This document shows positions 1 to 10,659 of a stretch of DNA of 64,000 nucleotides, piece after piece. Numbering within the stretch: position 1 is the stretch's first letter; each line of letters starts with the position of its first letter. Under the pieces are notes generated by a model, which was not told the origin of the DNA, made no database searches, and saw only the letters and a list, made by a program, of their open reading frames with translations. The position numbers and the translations under genes were made by a program. The stretch is from assembly GCA_004802725.1 (NCBI GenBank), contig SGPM01000012.1:157091-221090 (forward strand), read 5' to 3'. Source of the stretch: Antrodiella citrinella. Its lineage: Eukaryota > Basidiomycota > Agaricomycetes > Polyporales > Steccherinaceae.

Positions 1-33
1 AAAATTTGCAACGCATATTGGGCCGCCTTGATC

Positions 34-1167
34 ATGGAAGAAGATGAAAGGATCATAGAGCTGAGAGTATCTAATCAGAAAGCATATGTATGGGACGTCG
101 AAGGTGAGTAGCCTGCCCGATGTTTTGCTACTCTTGTATCTGATTGTTGTCTTCACATCTGTGAAGTATAGATCTTGCACATATCAGATCCAAATATCAC
201 CTGTGTGGTATCTTGACCGGGACCCTGCCGCATGTCTCGCAGCAGAATGTCTTCCTGGGGATGCCTCTCGTGTTGATGCCAGAGGAAGTTGTGCTTCTAG
301 TGGAGAAACGTACGTCTCACCTTGTACTCTTGACAGGACTGAGTACTCAAGATACCTCAGACCTTGCTGTTATTGTGGATGACCCAACCGCACACCTAAA
401 GCCCTCGCGCGCTGCGCTCGAGACCTGGAACTCAGACCGTCGCGCACTGGTCAAGGCGCAACTCGCACACGACGCCAAAAGTGCAAAGGAAGACATGGCG
501 TCGTCGCGATCTATGTCGGAGGACGCGATACGCAAACGTCAGGCGAGAGAGGAGAAGAGAGCTGCGGCTGCCCTTGCAAAAAGCGCAGAAGGCGGGTCAG
601 AAGAGGCTTCGAGTGTTTTCGTTCCCGCAGAACCATCTCCGGCGCCGTCTGCGCCGGGGCCTGAGAACTCTGATCTTTCGAAACTCTCGTATACGATCAC
701 AGTCCCGGGAGACTCGAAGTCGAGTTTGTCATGGTATTCCTCCGCGCAAAGCTCTTATGCGACGCTCGAGGCAGCTATCGAGGCAGGTGTCTGGTCTTAT
801 CCGTCGAACGATCACGAACGAGCAAAATGCAACGTGTTCCGAGACTTGTGGGAGAAGGGGCATTATATGGGCGGAGGTATCAAGTTCGGTGGCGATTATT
901 TGGTATATCCAGGTGCGCACTCTCCAATTTCTTCTCTCCGGATGTCCACCGAATACCAAATTTATACAACCAGGCGACCCGCTACGCTACCACTCCCACT
1001 TCGTCGCCTCAGTTATTGATACATCCACCGCACCAATCGCTCCCATGGAGATCGTCGCACATGGCCGCCTCGGAACCGCAACCAAAAAAGCGCACCTGCT
1101 GTGCAGCTGGGATAAAGTTACACAGTCCGTATCATATTATTCCATAGAATGGGCTGGGTTCGGCTGA
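34..1167 (+). CDS. SEN34: tRNA-splicing endonuclease catalytic subunit Sen34 (TSEN34)
   Basis: Exons 34-103, 172-309, 361-912 and 974-1167 join in phase to a 317-residue protein. Sen34 is the subunit of the tetrameric tRNA-splicing endonuclease that cuts the 3' splice site of tRNA introns. The N-terminal domain carries the family pattern YHLCGILTGTLP...QQNVFLGMPLVLMPEE. A charged, low-complexity linker follows (about residues 90-190). The C-terminal nuclease fold has FGGDYLVYPGDP, then YHSHF, then the KKAHLLCSW region, which supplies the Tyr/His/Lys catalytic triad. All three appear intact. The first ATG in frame with the family N-terminus is at 34, so the gene looks complete although it begins near the window edge. 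It converges with the EI24-like gene, 65 bp away. Family identity is firm; the second exon boundary was chosen because only that acceptor restores the conserved frame. Confidence 0.93.
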
Positions 1168-1232
1168 GCCAAGTCAAGACATTAGCACTGTACATGATAT
1201 CGTGTCAGTCACAGAAGAGTGATGTTGTACAG

Positions 1233-2760
1233 TTAATCCCGTTTTCGTCTGTCCGAAGCACCTAAGCGCACTCTGGTTCCATTAGCACGAGGGGTGGCCT
1301 GATTCCGAGTCCGAGTCTGTGAGGGTATGGGCCTCAGAGGGATATCATTGGTGGCACTACCAGCACCACCCTCCTCGACGCTCTCCGCATCGTCACTCAC
1401 GGACCGACGATGTAAGGGTCTTACAGGCATGCCATTGTCGCCGCTGGAGAAGGCTCCGGGTATCTTGCTCCCGACGCTGATTACGCGAATGATCCAGTCA
1501 TTCAGGAAGGTGACGGGCACGAATATCGGGATGCGGATGGGTATGAATGGGGACGGGTGGCGGACTACGTCTCCTCCGGAGGGGTTGTAGGGGTCTAGTG
1601 GTTCTGGACGGGCGTGCATGGCCATGATGATATACTGTTCGTTGCCGCTGTGAGTCTCGGGATGAGGAGGGAGGGAAATGAGAGACTGACGAAAGGAAAT
1701 ACGAGGGCGAAGATAGCTGCGTTGGCAAGTGTGCTCCCCCATAAGCAGAGAGCGGCAGAGGGTAATCCTGTGGAGCGACACGTGTTCAACGCGAGGGAGT
1801 GACAAGCCTGACTGCACTTCACTGACCAAAACCAAAATAATACGCCCACCTTTCCTCCAAGTGGCGCAATCGCCGGGACAGAGAGTGGCCTCGCGTGATC
1901 CAAATGAACCTAACAACAACACATTCAACGCGGACCAACAAGTGCTCACACGACCCACTCACTCGAAGCAATAATACCTATCCACACCAAACGAGTTTCA
2001 GCACGTCCAGAGACAAAGAACAACCAACTCACGCATCCACCCAACACATGAAGACGAAGCTCGCAGTGAATCCCACAAGCGGGGTATACCCCAAAGCAAA
2101 AGACACCACCACGGACGTGAAGACCATGACGACGCGATACGCCGACGAAGCTATCGAGTTCATGATCCCGCTGTACGTAGACGGCGGCGCACCCTGCGCG
2201 CGCGAACCGTACTGGAGCGCGAACGAGCGTTTCGCGATGAGTGCGCACCAGGTGCTCTAGAAGGTCGCGTCGTGTCAGTCAAGTGTTGTGTGTGTGTATG
2301 TGTATGTGTGAACTCACATTGAGATACAAGGACATCCCGACGACGGGCAACAGCCACAGCACCTGGTAGAACCACCCCACGTTCCTATGGAGCCACTTCT
2401 GCTGGTTCGCGGCGAGCGGGACGAGGAGGTGGTCCAAGAAAGACACCGAGCTGAGCGAGAGGACATTCAAGAGTAACGACTTGAGGACGTTCGCGCGGAT
2501 CTCTGCGTCGCTAACCACGAACCCAATAGTACACGTCAGCTCTCCATGGCTGTGTGCTCTTTGGTTGCAACAATGGAGGATACGTACTTGAGGACGAGGC
2601 GCACGACGGTGTCCCACCGCGAGGCGTGCAAGAGGCCCTTGGCTCCGGCGGTCAATTGGAGGAGGACGGTGTCCTGGAAAGAGAGGAAGGAAGGGTAGGA
2701 CGACCGGGATGATGGTGCATGGTTTGAGGACGCGAAAGTGGGATAAGCCTTGCTCGACAT
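1233..2760 (-). CDS. EI24-domain (etoposide-induced 2.4 family) multipass membrane protein
   Basis: Seven exons join in phase (2588-2760, 2318-2510, 2033-2256, 1963-1977, 1827-1909, 1691-1767, 1233-1634; 388 residues). Several hydrophobic segments are visible, for example WFYQVLWLLPVVGMSLYLN, the VVMVFTSVVVSFALGYTPLVG stretch and the LPSAALCLWGSTLANAAIFA stretch. The order of motifs (STWCALIAKRSF, SFVFMCWVDAYYCFEF, LRHLEERWAYYFGFGLP, IIMAMHARP) is that of fungal EI24/CysZ-like proteins. In animals EI24 is an ER membrane protein linked to autophagy and apoptosis; in fungi the role is less clear. The C-terminal tail is basic and probably cytosolic. One exon is only 15 nt, and the intron at about 2257-2317 holds a TG-rich simple repeat. 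The start at 2760 gives an N-terminus that leads directly into the conserved domain. Confidence 0.85.
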
Positions 2761-3138
2761 CGCGAGTCGAGTTGGTCGTCTCGCTCTGCTGCAAGGAGGT
2801 CGGAGTAGGGATGCGTTTAGGGTGTAAGCGCTGACCGCGGAGGCACGAGTGACGGCAGGTGGTTTCGACCCTGCACATCATCGAGACAAAACACTCAAAA
2901 ATACGGCGGAAGACAGCAAAGATTCTTTGGATTCTGTATGTAGTTCTACATTACTTCTACAGTCTTGTTTCTAGCGAAGAAACAAAAAGGAATTCCGGAC
3001 AAGTACAAACATCGAGGACGACGGAGAGTTGGGGTGGCGAGTTTTTTACACATTACAAGAAAGTCAGAGCAGGAAGGGTGAAAAAGAAGGGTTTGTGGCG
3101 GAAGGTGATTATACAGGTATGCAGGATACGACCACACC
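2761..3138. other. Intergenic stretch between two minus-strand genes
   Basis: About 380 bp between the trehalose phosphorylase stop and the EI24-like start. It should hold the promoter of the EI24-like gene and the 3' UTR of the phosphorylase. No conserved coding frame, repeat or RNA gene was seen. Confidence 0.5.
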
Positions 3139-5878
3139 TCATCCCTGGACGTTCAAGCCCTCGCGCGGCAACCTAGGCTCGTCAGGCGCATACGGCTCAC
3201 CCATCTCCGTCCTCATCAAGTCATTCAACCACGCGCCATTCGGCTGCAACTTGACCCCCCTCGACACATACATGACTGCCAAGTACATCCACGCCGCAGC
3301 GTTGCCCACCGTCGACACCTCGTCCGACACGTGCGTCCGCGCGTACTCGCTCATCGTGTCGTACAGGTCCTCGTCTGTGAAAAGGTCGAACATATGCTTC
3401 GCGACGGCGTCGTTGTCGCCGGCGTCGCAGAGGTACCCCGACTTGCCGTGTTCGATTTGGAGGGGGATGCCGCCGGTGCGGCATGCGATCACGGGCTTGC
3501 CAGCGTGCAGCGCCTCGGATACTTTGACTTCGAAGCCCTCGCGGGTGGAGAGTTGAAGAGCAAACTTGGCGTTCGCCATCAAAGCGTTCAACACTGTCAA
3601 GAAATGTTTGTCAATCGTACGCGATTCATCATAACGAGTGCCACTCACGCTGATCGCTGGGAGGACACCTCATCACGACAAAGTCATTCGCATACTCGGC
3701 GTACTTGGAGTGAATGAGGCTGAGGACCTCGTCGTAGATGATGCTGGCATCGGGGTCGTCCACGGCACCGTGGCCACAGATGAGCATCTGCGGGATCTCC
3801 TCGGCGGGAACCTTCCCCTCAAGCAGCTTGCGGAACTTGGCGTAAGAGTCGATAACGTTGGGGATACCCTTCGACGGATCGAAGCGAGCAATCTGGACGA
3901 AGTAGTCGCGTGCGGGGAAGTCGAGCACGTTCATCTTGTCCTTGGCGCAGAGGCTGCGGAACTCGCCCATGTAGAACTGGGAGTCCCATTGGTGGAGTTC
4001 CTTGTTCAAGCCGTCGAGCCTACACCCCAAGCCAAAAAGTCAATCTCCGATCGGGTTTAGAGGAAGAGAGACGGACGTACCAATCGGTAGCAGCACCCAA
4101 CAATGCGAGCTTCTTCGGGGGCACGTCGCTGGGAACGAACTTGTTCACGGGATGGCTGATGAACAGGTCTGCATGCTGGATGTTGTTCCACAAGTATTTC
4201 CAAACTTCCTCCTGAGGAGACCCTGCTATGTGCACAAGATCGCTACGGATCTCGATGTGCGAGCGGTAGATGATAGGTACGTCGGGGCGAACTTTCCTGA
4301 TCAAAGGGATGAGACCAGGCATTTGAGGATCATCTGTAGTCACAATATTAGGCTGCAGCTGAGAAGATGATTCCACGATGGTACTGACCGATGAAGGCGA
4401 TGTCAACGCCGCCTGGGGCGAGAGGGCCACCTTCTGCCGTCCACCGCAAGCCATTCTTCAAGATCCAAGCATCGAAATTGTCCTTCTGCTCCTTCGTGAG
4501 ACGAAGACTGGGGTCTGCGACGCCTTGCAGGATGTTGTGATTGTTCTTGGTGGTACGGAACACCGACGGAGACGGGTTGGGAACATACCTAGTACAAAGC
4601 GTGTCAGAATTCACATTATTCGGAGAGTGGTTGAGAAAACATATTGGCTGCCGAGTCCAACTTCAAACGCTCAAAGACGGAAAACTCACCATGCAGCGTC
4701 CACATCAAGAACACTGAAGAAGCGCATGAGCGCGTGACGCATCTGTCGTAAGACACATGTCCGACGTCAACAAGGCAAAGCGGAAATACAGAATAGAGAA
4801 CTCACGAGGGCGACTCCTCCTGTGAATTACCGGTACCAAAATCCCAGGAAAGGTGCAGTCAGCCAATAATCCCCGCATTTCATGGAAGATCCGGGGAAAA
4901 GCTACCCGACACTCACCTCCTTGGGGAGTAGATGAGAAGAAGCCGATCTTGATCTTCTTCTCACGAAGCTCATCCGCGAGCTTGATCACCGAGTTCCAAG
5001 TACCTCTGCTGACGGTGCGCTTGAAGACGTCGATGTCGTCGATCAGGTGGATCTTGCCTCCTGCGTCGACGGCGACTTGGTTGCGGGGTCCGATGCTCAG
5101 ACGTGGGTTGTTTCCGGGACCAAAGTACATGATACATTTGCGAGCCGCGGAATCGGCCTGCTCGTCGATGGTGCGAGGAATGGGGAAGCGATTTCCGACA
5201 CCGGTTCCTAATTTGGTGCTATCTTGCAGCTGGGAGGCATCTACATAGACGGTGGGAGTCTCTGTTCCCGAGGGGACGTAGGAACCGGTCGTGGAGGAGA
5301 TGCGGTGTTTGATATTAGGACGAGTAATGGAATCTGTGTGGAATGGCTTGATATTGAAGACCACGGGAACAATGTCCATCTCGAGCCAAAGCCTGGTGCA
5401 CAGATTGGGTGCCTGAGGGAGAACGGTGAGATGATACGTCTATTGCTGATGATTGAGGGGAGCGTACCTCCTTGAGAAGACTGAGGGGGACACCTGCGCC
5501 GAGGAACTTGCACAAGTGCTCGCGCGAGAAGGAGTTGAGGACCTGGAGGACGTGCTTCTCTATGGCAGCAGCCTGACTCTCGGGGTTGTTGACATTGTAT
5601 GGGACGATGGCGGAAGCGAAATCGGTGTTGTAGACCGAGTCGTGGATGGATATGGCGATCTCAAACTCGGTCTGGTTGTTGATGACGACTCCGGCGATAC
5701 CAGCCCACATGGGCTAGAATGGAGGTTGAGGACTGTGCGAGGAGAGGCGAGATTAAAGTGGACATACGGTGAGGCTGTCGTAGGCGTATACATTGGGCTT
5801 TTTGCCAGACACTGCGCTGGAGAGCCTGCGCCGGATGGCGTCGGAGGGCTTTGAGGTGAACTGGTGGTGGTGGGCCAT
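3139..5878 (-). CDS. Trehalose phosphorylase (retaining, GT4 family)
   Basis: A multi-exon gene of roughly 730 residues, starting MAHHHQFTSKPSD at 5878. The enzyme reversibly splits trehalose with phosphate into glucose 1-phosphate and glucose (EC 2.4.1.231); it is typical of mushrooms and related to the Neurospora clock-controlled CCG-9 proteins. The visible order is an N-terminal fungal domain (GIAGVVINNQTEFEIAISIHD), a linker region (IGFFSSTPQGGGVALMRHAL), then the GT4 core: IIYRSHIEIRSDL, QIARFDPSKGIPNVIDSY, MLICGHGAVDDPDA and the EX7E motif in EGFEVKVSEAL followed by GKPVIACRTGGIPLQI. Nucleotide-sugar or sugar-phosphate binding is expected at that last block. A 14-nt micro-exon lies at 4806-4819 and is needed to keep the frame. 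A TATA box sits about 55 nt upstream of the ATG. Every exon reads through without a lesion, so the gene should be functional. Confidence 0.93.
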
Positions 5879-5932
5879 GGTATGGGATGAAGAGAGAAGA
5901 GAAGGAGGAGGAGGAAGCCGTGAAGAGTCGGA

Positions 5933-5940
5933 TTTATATA
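5933..5940 (-). promoter_or_regulatory. TATA box of the trehalose phosphorylase gene
   Basis: On the minus strand the sequence reads TATATAAA, about 55 nt upstream of the ATG at 5878. Position and orientation fit a core promoter element. A canonical TATA box suits a strongly induced metabolic or stress gene; that link is inference. Confidence 0.6.
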
Positions 5941-6793
5941 AGTCGAGACGTACCCAAAGCCTGGAGCACAGGTGGACCAGAACTGGCCAATCACAGACCG
6001 GCGTCTCTTCGTCGTTTGGCAGTGGAGGTCCTGGCAGCTTCAACCACCACCACTGGCCATGCTCGACAACGAGGTATCCTCCCAGACTGGTTCATTAAAC
6101 AAGTTCCATGGAAGTCATGAGATCCAGTGTTCTTTGTTCAAGTCAATCAGCCAAAACGTGCCCTGCCTTCCCGAAGTCTCGAACATCGTTAGTCCCATCC
6201 AGAGCCAATCCCAGCTCGTCTTCCAACATCGTCCTTACTACTCCTCGTCGCTCTATACAACATCATCGCGTTAGTCCAGCAAACTCATGCCACGATCTGA
6301 GAGTACCAGAGACGTACATTGTGGGCGAAGCATCTCATGACACTGTCCTGCACGAGATATGGGTGCTTGATGTCCAGAATGTGTGGCATTCACTGAACAG
6401 ATGACTGATCTACGACTCCGAACAACGGTGCCCAGGCTTTCGAACAACACATGGCGAGCAGTGTGTTCGCCTATTTCGAGGGGCTGATTCCATGGGTCGG
6501 ACTAGATGATGACGCAGGGGAGAGATTGTATACGAGAAAGAGTTGTTGCAACCCAAATTTTCGTGACATCGGCATCTCAGATCTGCCCGCATAAACGTCG
6601 GGGCGTCACATACGTCACAGCGCAGAATACGCGACCGACTGTCACGCTGAGCTCAATCGAGCCTCTTGGTTTCGACGACCACGACCCCAGCGGCGGTCCT
6701 CGTCTCTGTTTGACTTTTGTCACTGGGTTGTCTCTCGAGGTACGACGACTATCACCACACCAGACGAGATACATTTGCTGCATTTGACCCCGT
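5941..6793. other. Divergent promoter region
   Basis: About 850 bp upstream of both the trehalose phosphorylase gene (-) and the BRF-like gene (+). Open frames here are short and show no family similarity. It probably contains both promoters; no repeat or RNA gene was recognised. Confidence 0.5.
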
Positions 6794-8790
6794 ATGCAAG
6801 AGAAATGTGTAGAATGCGGCGAATCAACCATCTGGGAGCAAGAGCTGGGCTCTGCCATCTGCACACACTGCGGGACACTGTCCAACCCTTCTCAGAGCGT
6901 CCTTGCCTCTCACCTTGACCATGTGGACACCTCTGGTCACGATTACTCGCAGTACTGGAACAACACCCTGCAAGGGCGCAGTGCGATCAAGGGGCGGAAC
7001 GGATGGAACTTGCCTGGTCAGGACAAAGAAGCGACACACAGGCGGAATACAGTACGTCCCTCTTCATATTGAATGTCATTTCGTGTATTAACTTGGCTTG
7101 GTGTTCAGGTGCAAATGCATGAGTTCATTCGGTCGGTCACGATGAAGCTAGGTCACCCTGGCTTGGCCGGTCGCGCTCAGCATATCCTTGACTCTGCCAT
7201 GCAGAGGGGACGGTACAAATGGGGACGCAAGGCGAAGCTCACCGCTGGGGCTGGTATTGCAATAGCCCTCCGGGAGGCCCACAAAGCTGATTCTATTCGC
7301 GATATCGCAGTAAGTCCACACTGTTGTCTCGCTACAGTACGCATGCTGATTTTCTACCCTAGTATCTATTGGAAGAACCCCTGGTCTCGCTAAGTCGGTC
7401 ATTCATGTCCGTGACCCAACTCCTCGAGATGTCCCTAGCCTCAGCTGACCCAAGCCTGCACCTACCCTCCCTCCAAACCCACCTTCTTTCTCTCATCTCA
7501 GCGGGACAGCCTGAAGCTTCTCTCCCATTGGACCTTCTCCGAACCCTGAAGCCACTTACGTCTAGCATTCCAAGTATCATTCAGACCGCGACGTCCCTCT
7601 CGTGCCTCGTCACCCGTCTCGACAGACTAGCCGAGCTGCCTACCGGACCTACAGCGTGTGCGATCCTCGTCCTTGCCATCGAAGCGGAATTGGAGACGTC
7701 CCTGCCGAATGCAGGCGCACTTGCGCAAGTGCTGGGTGCGCGGGTGGGTGTGAGCAAGCGGGTGGTCATGGAGAGGTACAAGTGGATCTACGATGGTGTC
7801 GAGGAGTGGATCAGGGAGGTGCCGTGGTTGCAGGCGCATGAACGACGCAAGGGCACTGGGAGGTCGAAGGTGGCAAAGAGGGTCGTGGTGGCGAGGGGTT
7901 TGAAGGATGTCGTGCGGTTTCAGGAGGAGCTCTGGCGGAAGCGGACGGAGGGGTTGGAGAAGCCCGTGTTGAATTTGGAGTGTGAGGGGTCGGAAGATGA
8001 GAGTGATGGTGGTGCGTTGGATGATACCCTTGCACTCTCTGCGCATGCGCCTACACTCGCTTCCGGCTCGCGCCATCCCCAGGTCAAGCGTGTATCCGCG
8101 CACCAACGTGCCATCGCGACGACCTCCCAGTTCCTCCTCAGTCCACTCTCCTGTTCTTCGTCCCCTGCGACTGGTGTCGATACCGCCAGCACGGGGAAAT
8201 CGGCCGACCCAGATTTATTCCACCACCTCCTCACAGTCGACGACGCCGCGCTCGAACACGCCTTCTCAGGCTCCGCCCCGACGCGTCTGCAGAAGCTCGT
8301 CGCCGTGCGCGGAGACGCGGACCTCCTAGATGACGACGAGCTGTTTGAGGAAGGCGAGCTGGAGGGGATGTTGAGGAGCGAGGAGGAGAGGGAGGCGTTG
8401 CAGGTCGTGTTGGGGTGGGAGGATTCGACCGCTGCTTCTGCTGCTCCGCCTCCACACGAGAAGGAGGGGAGGGGAAAGAGGAAGCGCGGTGAGGAAGATC
8501 CAGCGCAGGCGGGGGAGGCGAAGGCGAAGAGGACGCGGAGGATCGATATGGACGCGCTCGCGAGGGTGCTGGGCTCTGACGACCTCACCAGTGACTTCCA
8601 CGACGACGAACCTGAAGACGGCGGGTATGAGTCCGGACATTCCGCCCCATATTCAGGGAACGCGCTTGCTACTGAGGAGTACAACGACACCTCCATTTAC
8701 GAGCTTGTGGATGGGGAAGAGGTCGTGGGCGAGTGGAGGCCGATGTCTCCTGGCGGCGGTGGGTATGATGATGAACGGTATGATGACTGA
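6794..8790 (+). CDS. TFIIB/BRF-like transcription factor with zinc ribbon and cyclin fold
   Basis: Exons 6794-7051, 7109-7309 and 7363-8790 join in phase to 628 residues. The N-terminus is a zinc ribbon, CVECG...CTHCG (about residues 5-25), as in TFIIB and the TFIIIB subunit Brf1. A first cyclin-like repeat follows (HEFIRSVTMKLGHPGLAGRAQ through KLTAGAGIAIALREAHKADSI), and a weaker second repeat is likely around residues 160-290. The C-terminal half is acidic and low in complexity, with a stretch resembling the conserved acidic segment of Brf proteins (LLDDDELFEEGELEGMLRSEEE) and a basic patch that may be a nuclear signal. In Brf1 this protein helps recruit RNA polymerase III. The divergence is too large to say from the sequence whether it is the true Brf1 or a basidiomycete-specific paralogue. 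Confidence 0.75.
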
Positions 8791-9124
8791 GCTTCAGATT
8801 TACGGACGGTTTGCATCAGCATCTAGAATATACGGAGCACATAGTGTATTTAGTACTTGTATAATATTTTGAATATTGGATTTTTCCTGAACGTGGAGAT
8901 GGGCTCGGGATGCTCTTGTAGCGTAGTAGCATGAGCGCTTCTGTTCTTGTTCTGAAGAATCTGAACCATACTTATCTATCATGTTGTGTTGAAGCGTTCT
9001 GCGAAGACATAGCAAAAAACTACAGTCAGTCCTCACTCCTGCTTTACGGTAGAGGTGGCAGGAGCATTAATGCCGAACAGTAGATCGAAACTCTGGAAAG
9101 CCCGGCTTGACTCTCTCAACAAAC
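8791..9124. other. Intergenic stretch, 3' flank of the BRF-like gene
   Basis: About 330 bp between the BRF-like gene and the F-box relic, AT-rich just after the stop. No feature was recognised. Confidence 0.5.
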
Positions 9125-10506
9125 ATGCCCGGTCACGGAGAAGCTCGATCTCTTGATCATGATCTGCCTCAAGAACTAATAGACCTCATCGTCTCTTACT
9201 AGCCAGACGACAAATACTTTCTAGCGAAATGCACTCTGGTCTCGCCACACTGGTGTCTCTGTGTCCGACCAGCTCTGTTCAGCAAACTAACGGTCAAGTA
9301 CACCCACAAAACATCCTACGCTACAGACCTCCTCTCCTTCCTCAACAACTCGTCTACCTCGTACCTCGTACCGTACATCAAGGACTTGACGATAGACTGC
9401 GGAAACGCCTACACTTCCCCCGGCCCCGGCCCTCCTGGGTTCAACCGCGGAAGCCTCAGCGTCGACCTCCTCGGGGCCCTCCTACCCAAGTTCCCGGCCG
9501 CACGGACGCTCACTTTGACCCGCGCGATAGTCATGGTCGAGGACCAAGACCCATGCGAAGACCACCGCGCGTGGGTGTCGCAGAAACCGCACCCGGCGCT
9601 GGACGAGCTCTGTCTCTTGGACGTCCGGTTCTCGACGTTCCACCGCGCGCACCCCGCCGGGTTCCCGTACCTCACGGTGTGCCACCTCCCGGAGCTGTGC
9701 AGCTTGTTTGGGAAGGTCAGGACTCTGAGGTTGCGGAGGCTGACGATCCGGACGCAGACGTGTGTGTGCGAGCCGAGGAGGGAGGAGAGAGGCGCGAGTG
9801 GCGCGAGGATGGCGCGTGCGTTTGAAGTGGCGACGGTCGATGCGAGGGGACAAACGTTCGTGGATGATCGGTGGGTTCAGATGCATAAGGCCCCGGACGA
9901 TGGTACGATTGTTTTTTTGGACGGGCTCGCTCTGATTCTCGCTACCCGCGGTGGGCTGCGCGAGTTGGTCGTCGACCAGCGTTACGATGCCGTCGCTAGG
10001 ACTATTGAGGTTGTTGATCCTATTTTGACGAGCCTCCACCTGATATTGGACAACACAATCCCACATTCTGGGATAGTAGATGTATGTGATACCAGCTACT
10101 ACAAGTTCACATGCTCACGCACGTCTTGTCATCCCAGGATTTGTTCGAGCTATCAAAATGCACAAGTCTTCGCAGGTTGCAAGTCACCGCGCGGCTGCTT
10201 GTACTCATACAAACATCCCCTACGACGTGAACAGGATCGTCAAGATCGTATGCGCTCAAGCCATCCCGGAGCTGACTCTATTTGTTGATCGAACCCCGCC
10301 CTATGATGTGTTTTATCTCGGATTGTGAAACGCTCGACGGCGTACTTGGTGACCCGAGTCGGCCTGAGACGGTTGTAAGGATGGTGTTCAGGGACGAGAT
10401 GGGAGATGTGGAGAGCGAGGATGTGAGGGCGGAGAAGATCGCGTTCGTGCAGAAGCGGATGCCGAGGTTCATGATGCGGCCTGAGGCTACGGATGCCTTT
10501 GGTTGA
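9125..10506 (+). pseudogene. Decaying F-box protein gene
   Basis: From ATG 9125 the frame reads an F-box start (LDHDLPQELIDLIVSY), then meets TAG at 9200-9202 as codon 26. The same frame continues at once with the expected second half of the F-box (LAKCTLVSPHWCLCVRPALF) and a long leucine-rich body typical of agaricomycete F-box proteins. A plausible intron at 10082-10137 is in phase. After it, the coding signal moves from one frame (LFELSKCTSLRRLQVTARLL) to another (IPYDVNRIVKIVCAQAIPEL, about 10200-10300), then returns to the first (CETLDGVLGDPSRPETVVRM, from about 10320 to the stop at 10506). One nonsense codon plus two compensating frameshifts indicate a recently inactivated gene. Sequencing error at three places is the alternative. 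An intact copy would act as a substrate adaptor in an SCF ubiquitin ligase. Confidence 0.75.
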
Positions 10507-10659
10507 TTTGTTTGGCGTGAATTGTGTTCACTATACTACAGGCAATGGGATTTGGCGAGACCGTTGAGGCAATCATAAGTATTGGACTTCGGAGCGCAGG
10601 ATGTAAGTACAAGATCAGATAGAAGTGACCTTGGGGGTGCGTGTGCAGTCACTCAGATC

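Noticed and set aside
7920..8696. 258-codon minus-strand frame opposite the BRF-like gene
   Set aside because: Ser/Ala-rich complement of the acidic C-terminal region of the plus-strand gene; shadow.
9482..10066. 194-codon minus-strand frame opposite the F-box relic
   Set aside because: It mirrors the GC-rich F-box frame and its product is Arg/Gln/Pro-rich without a motif.
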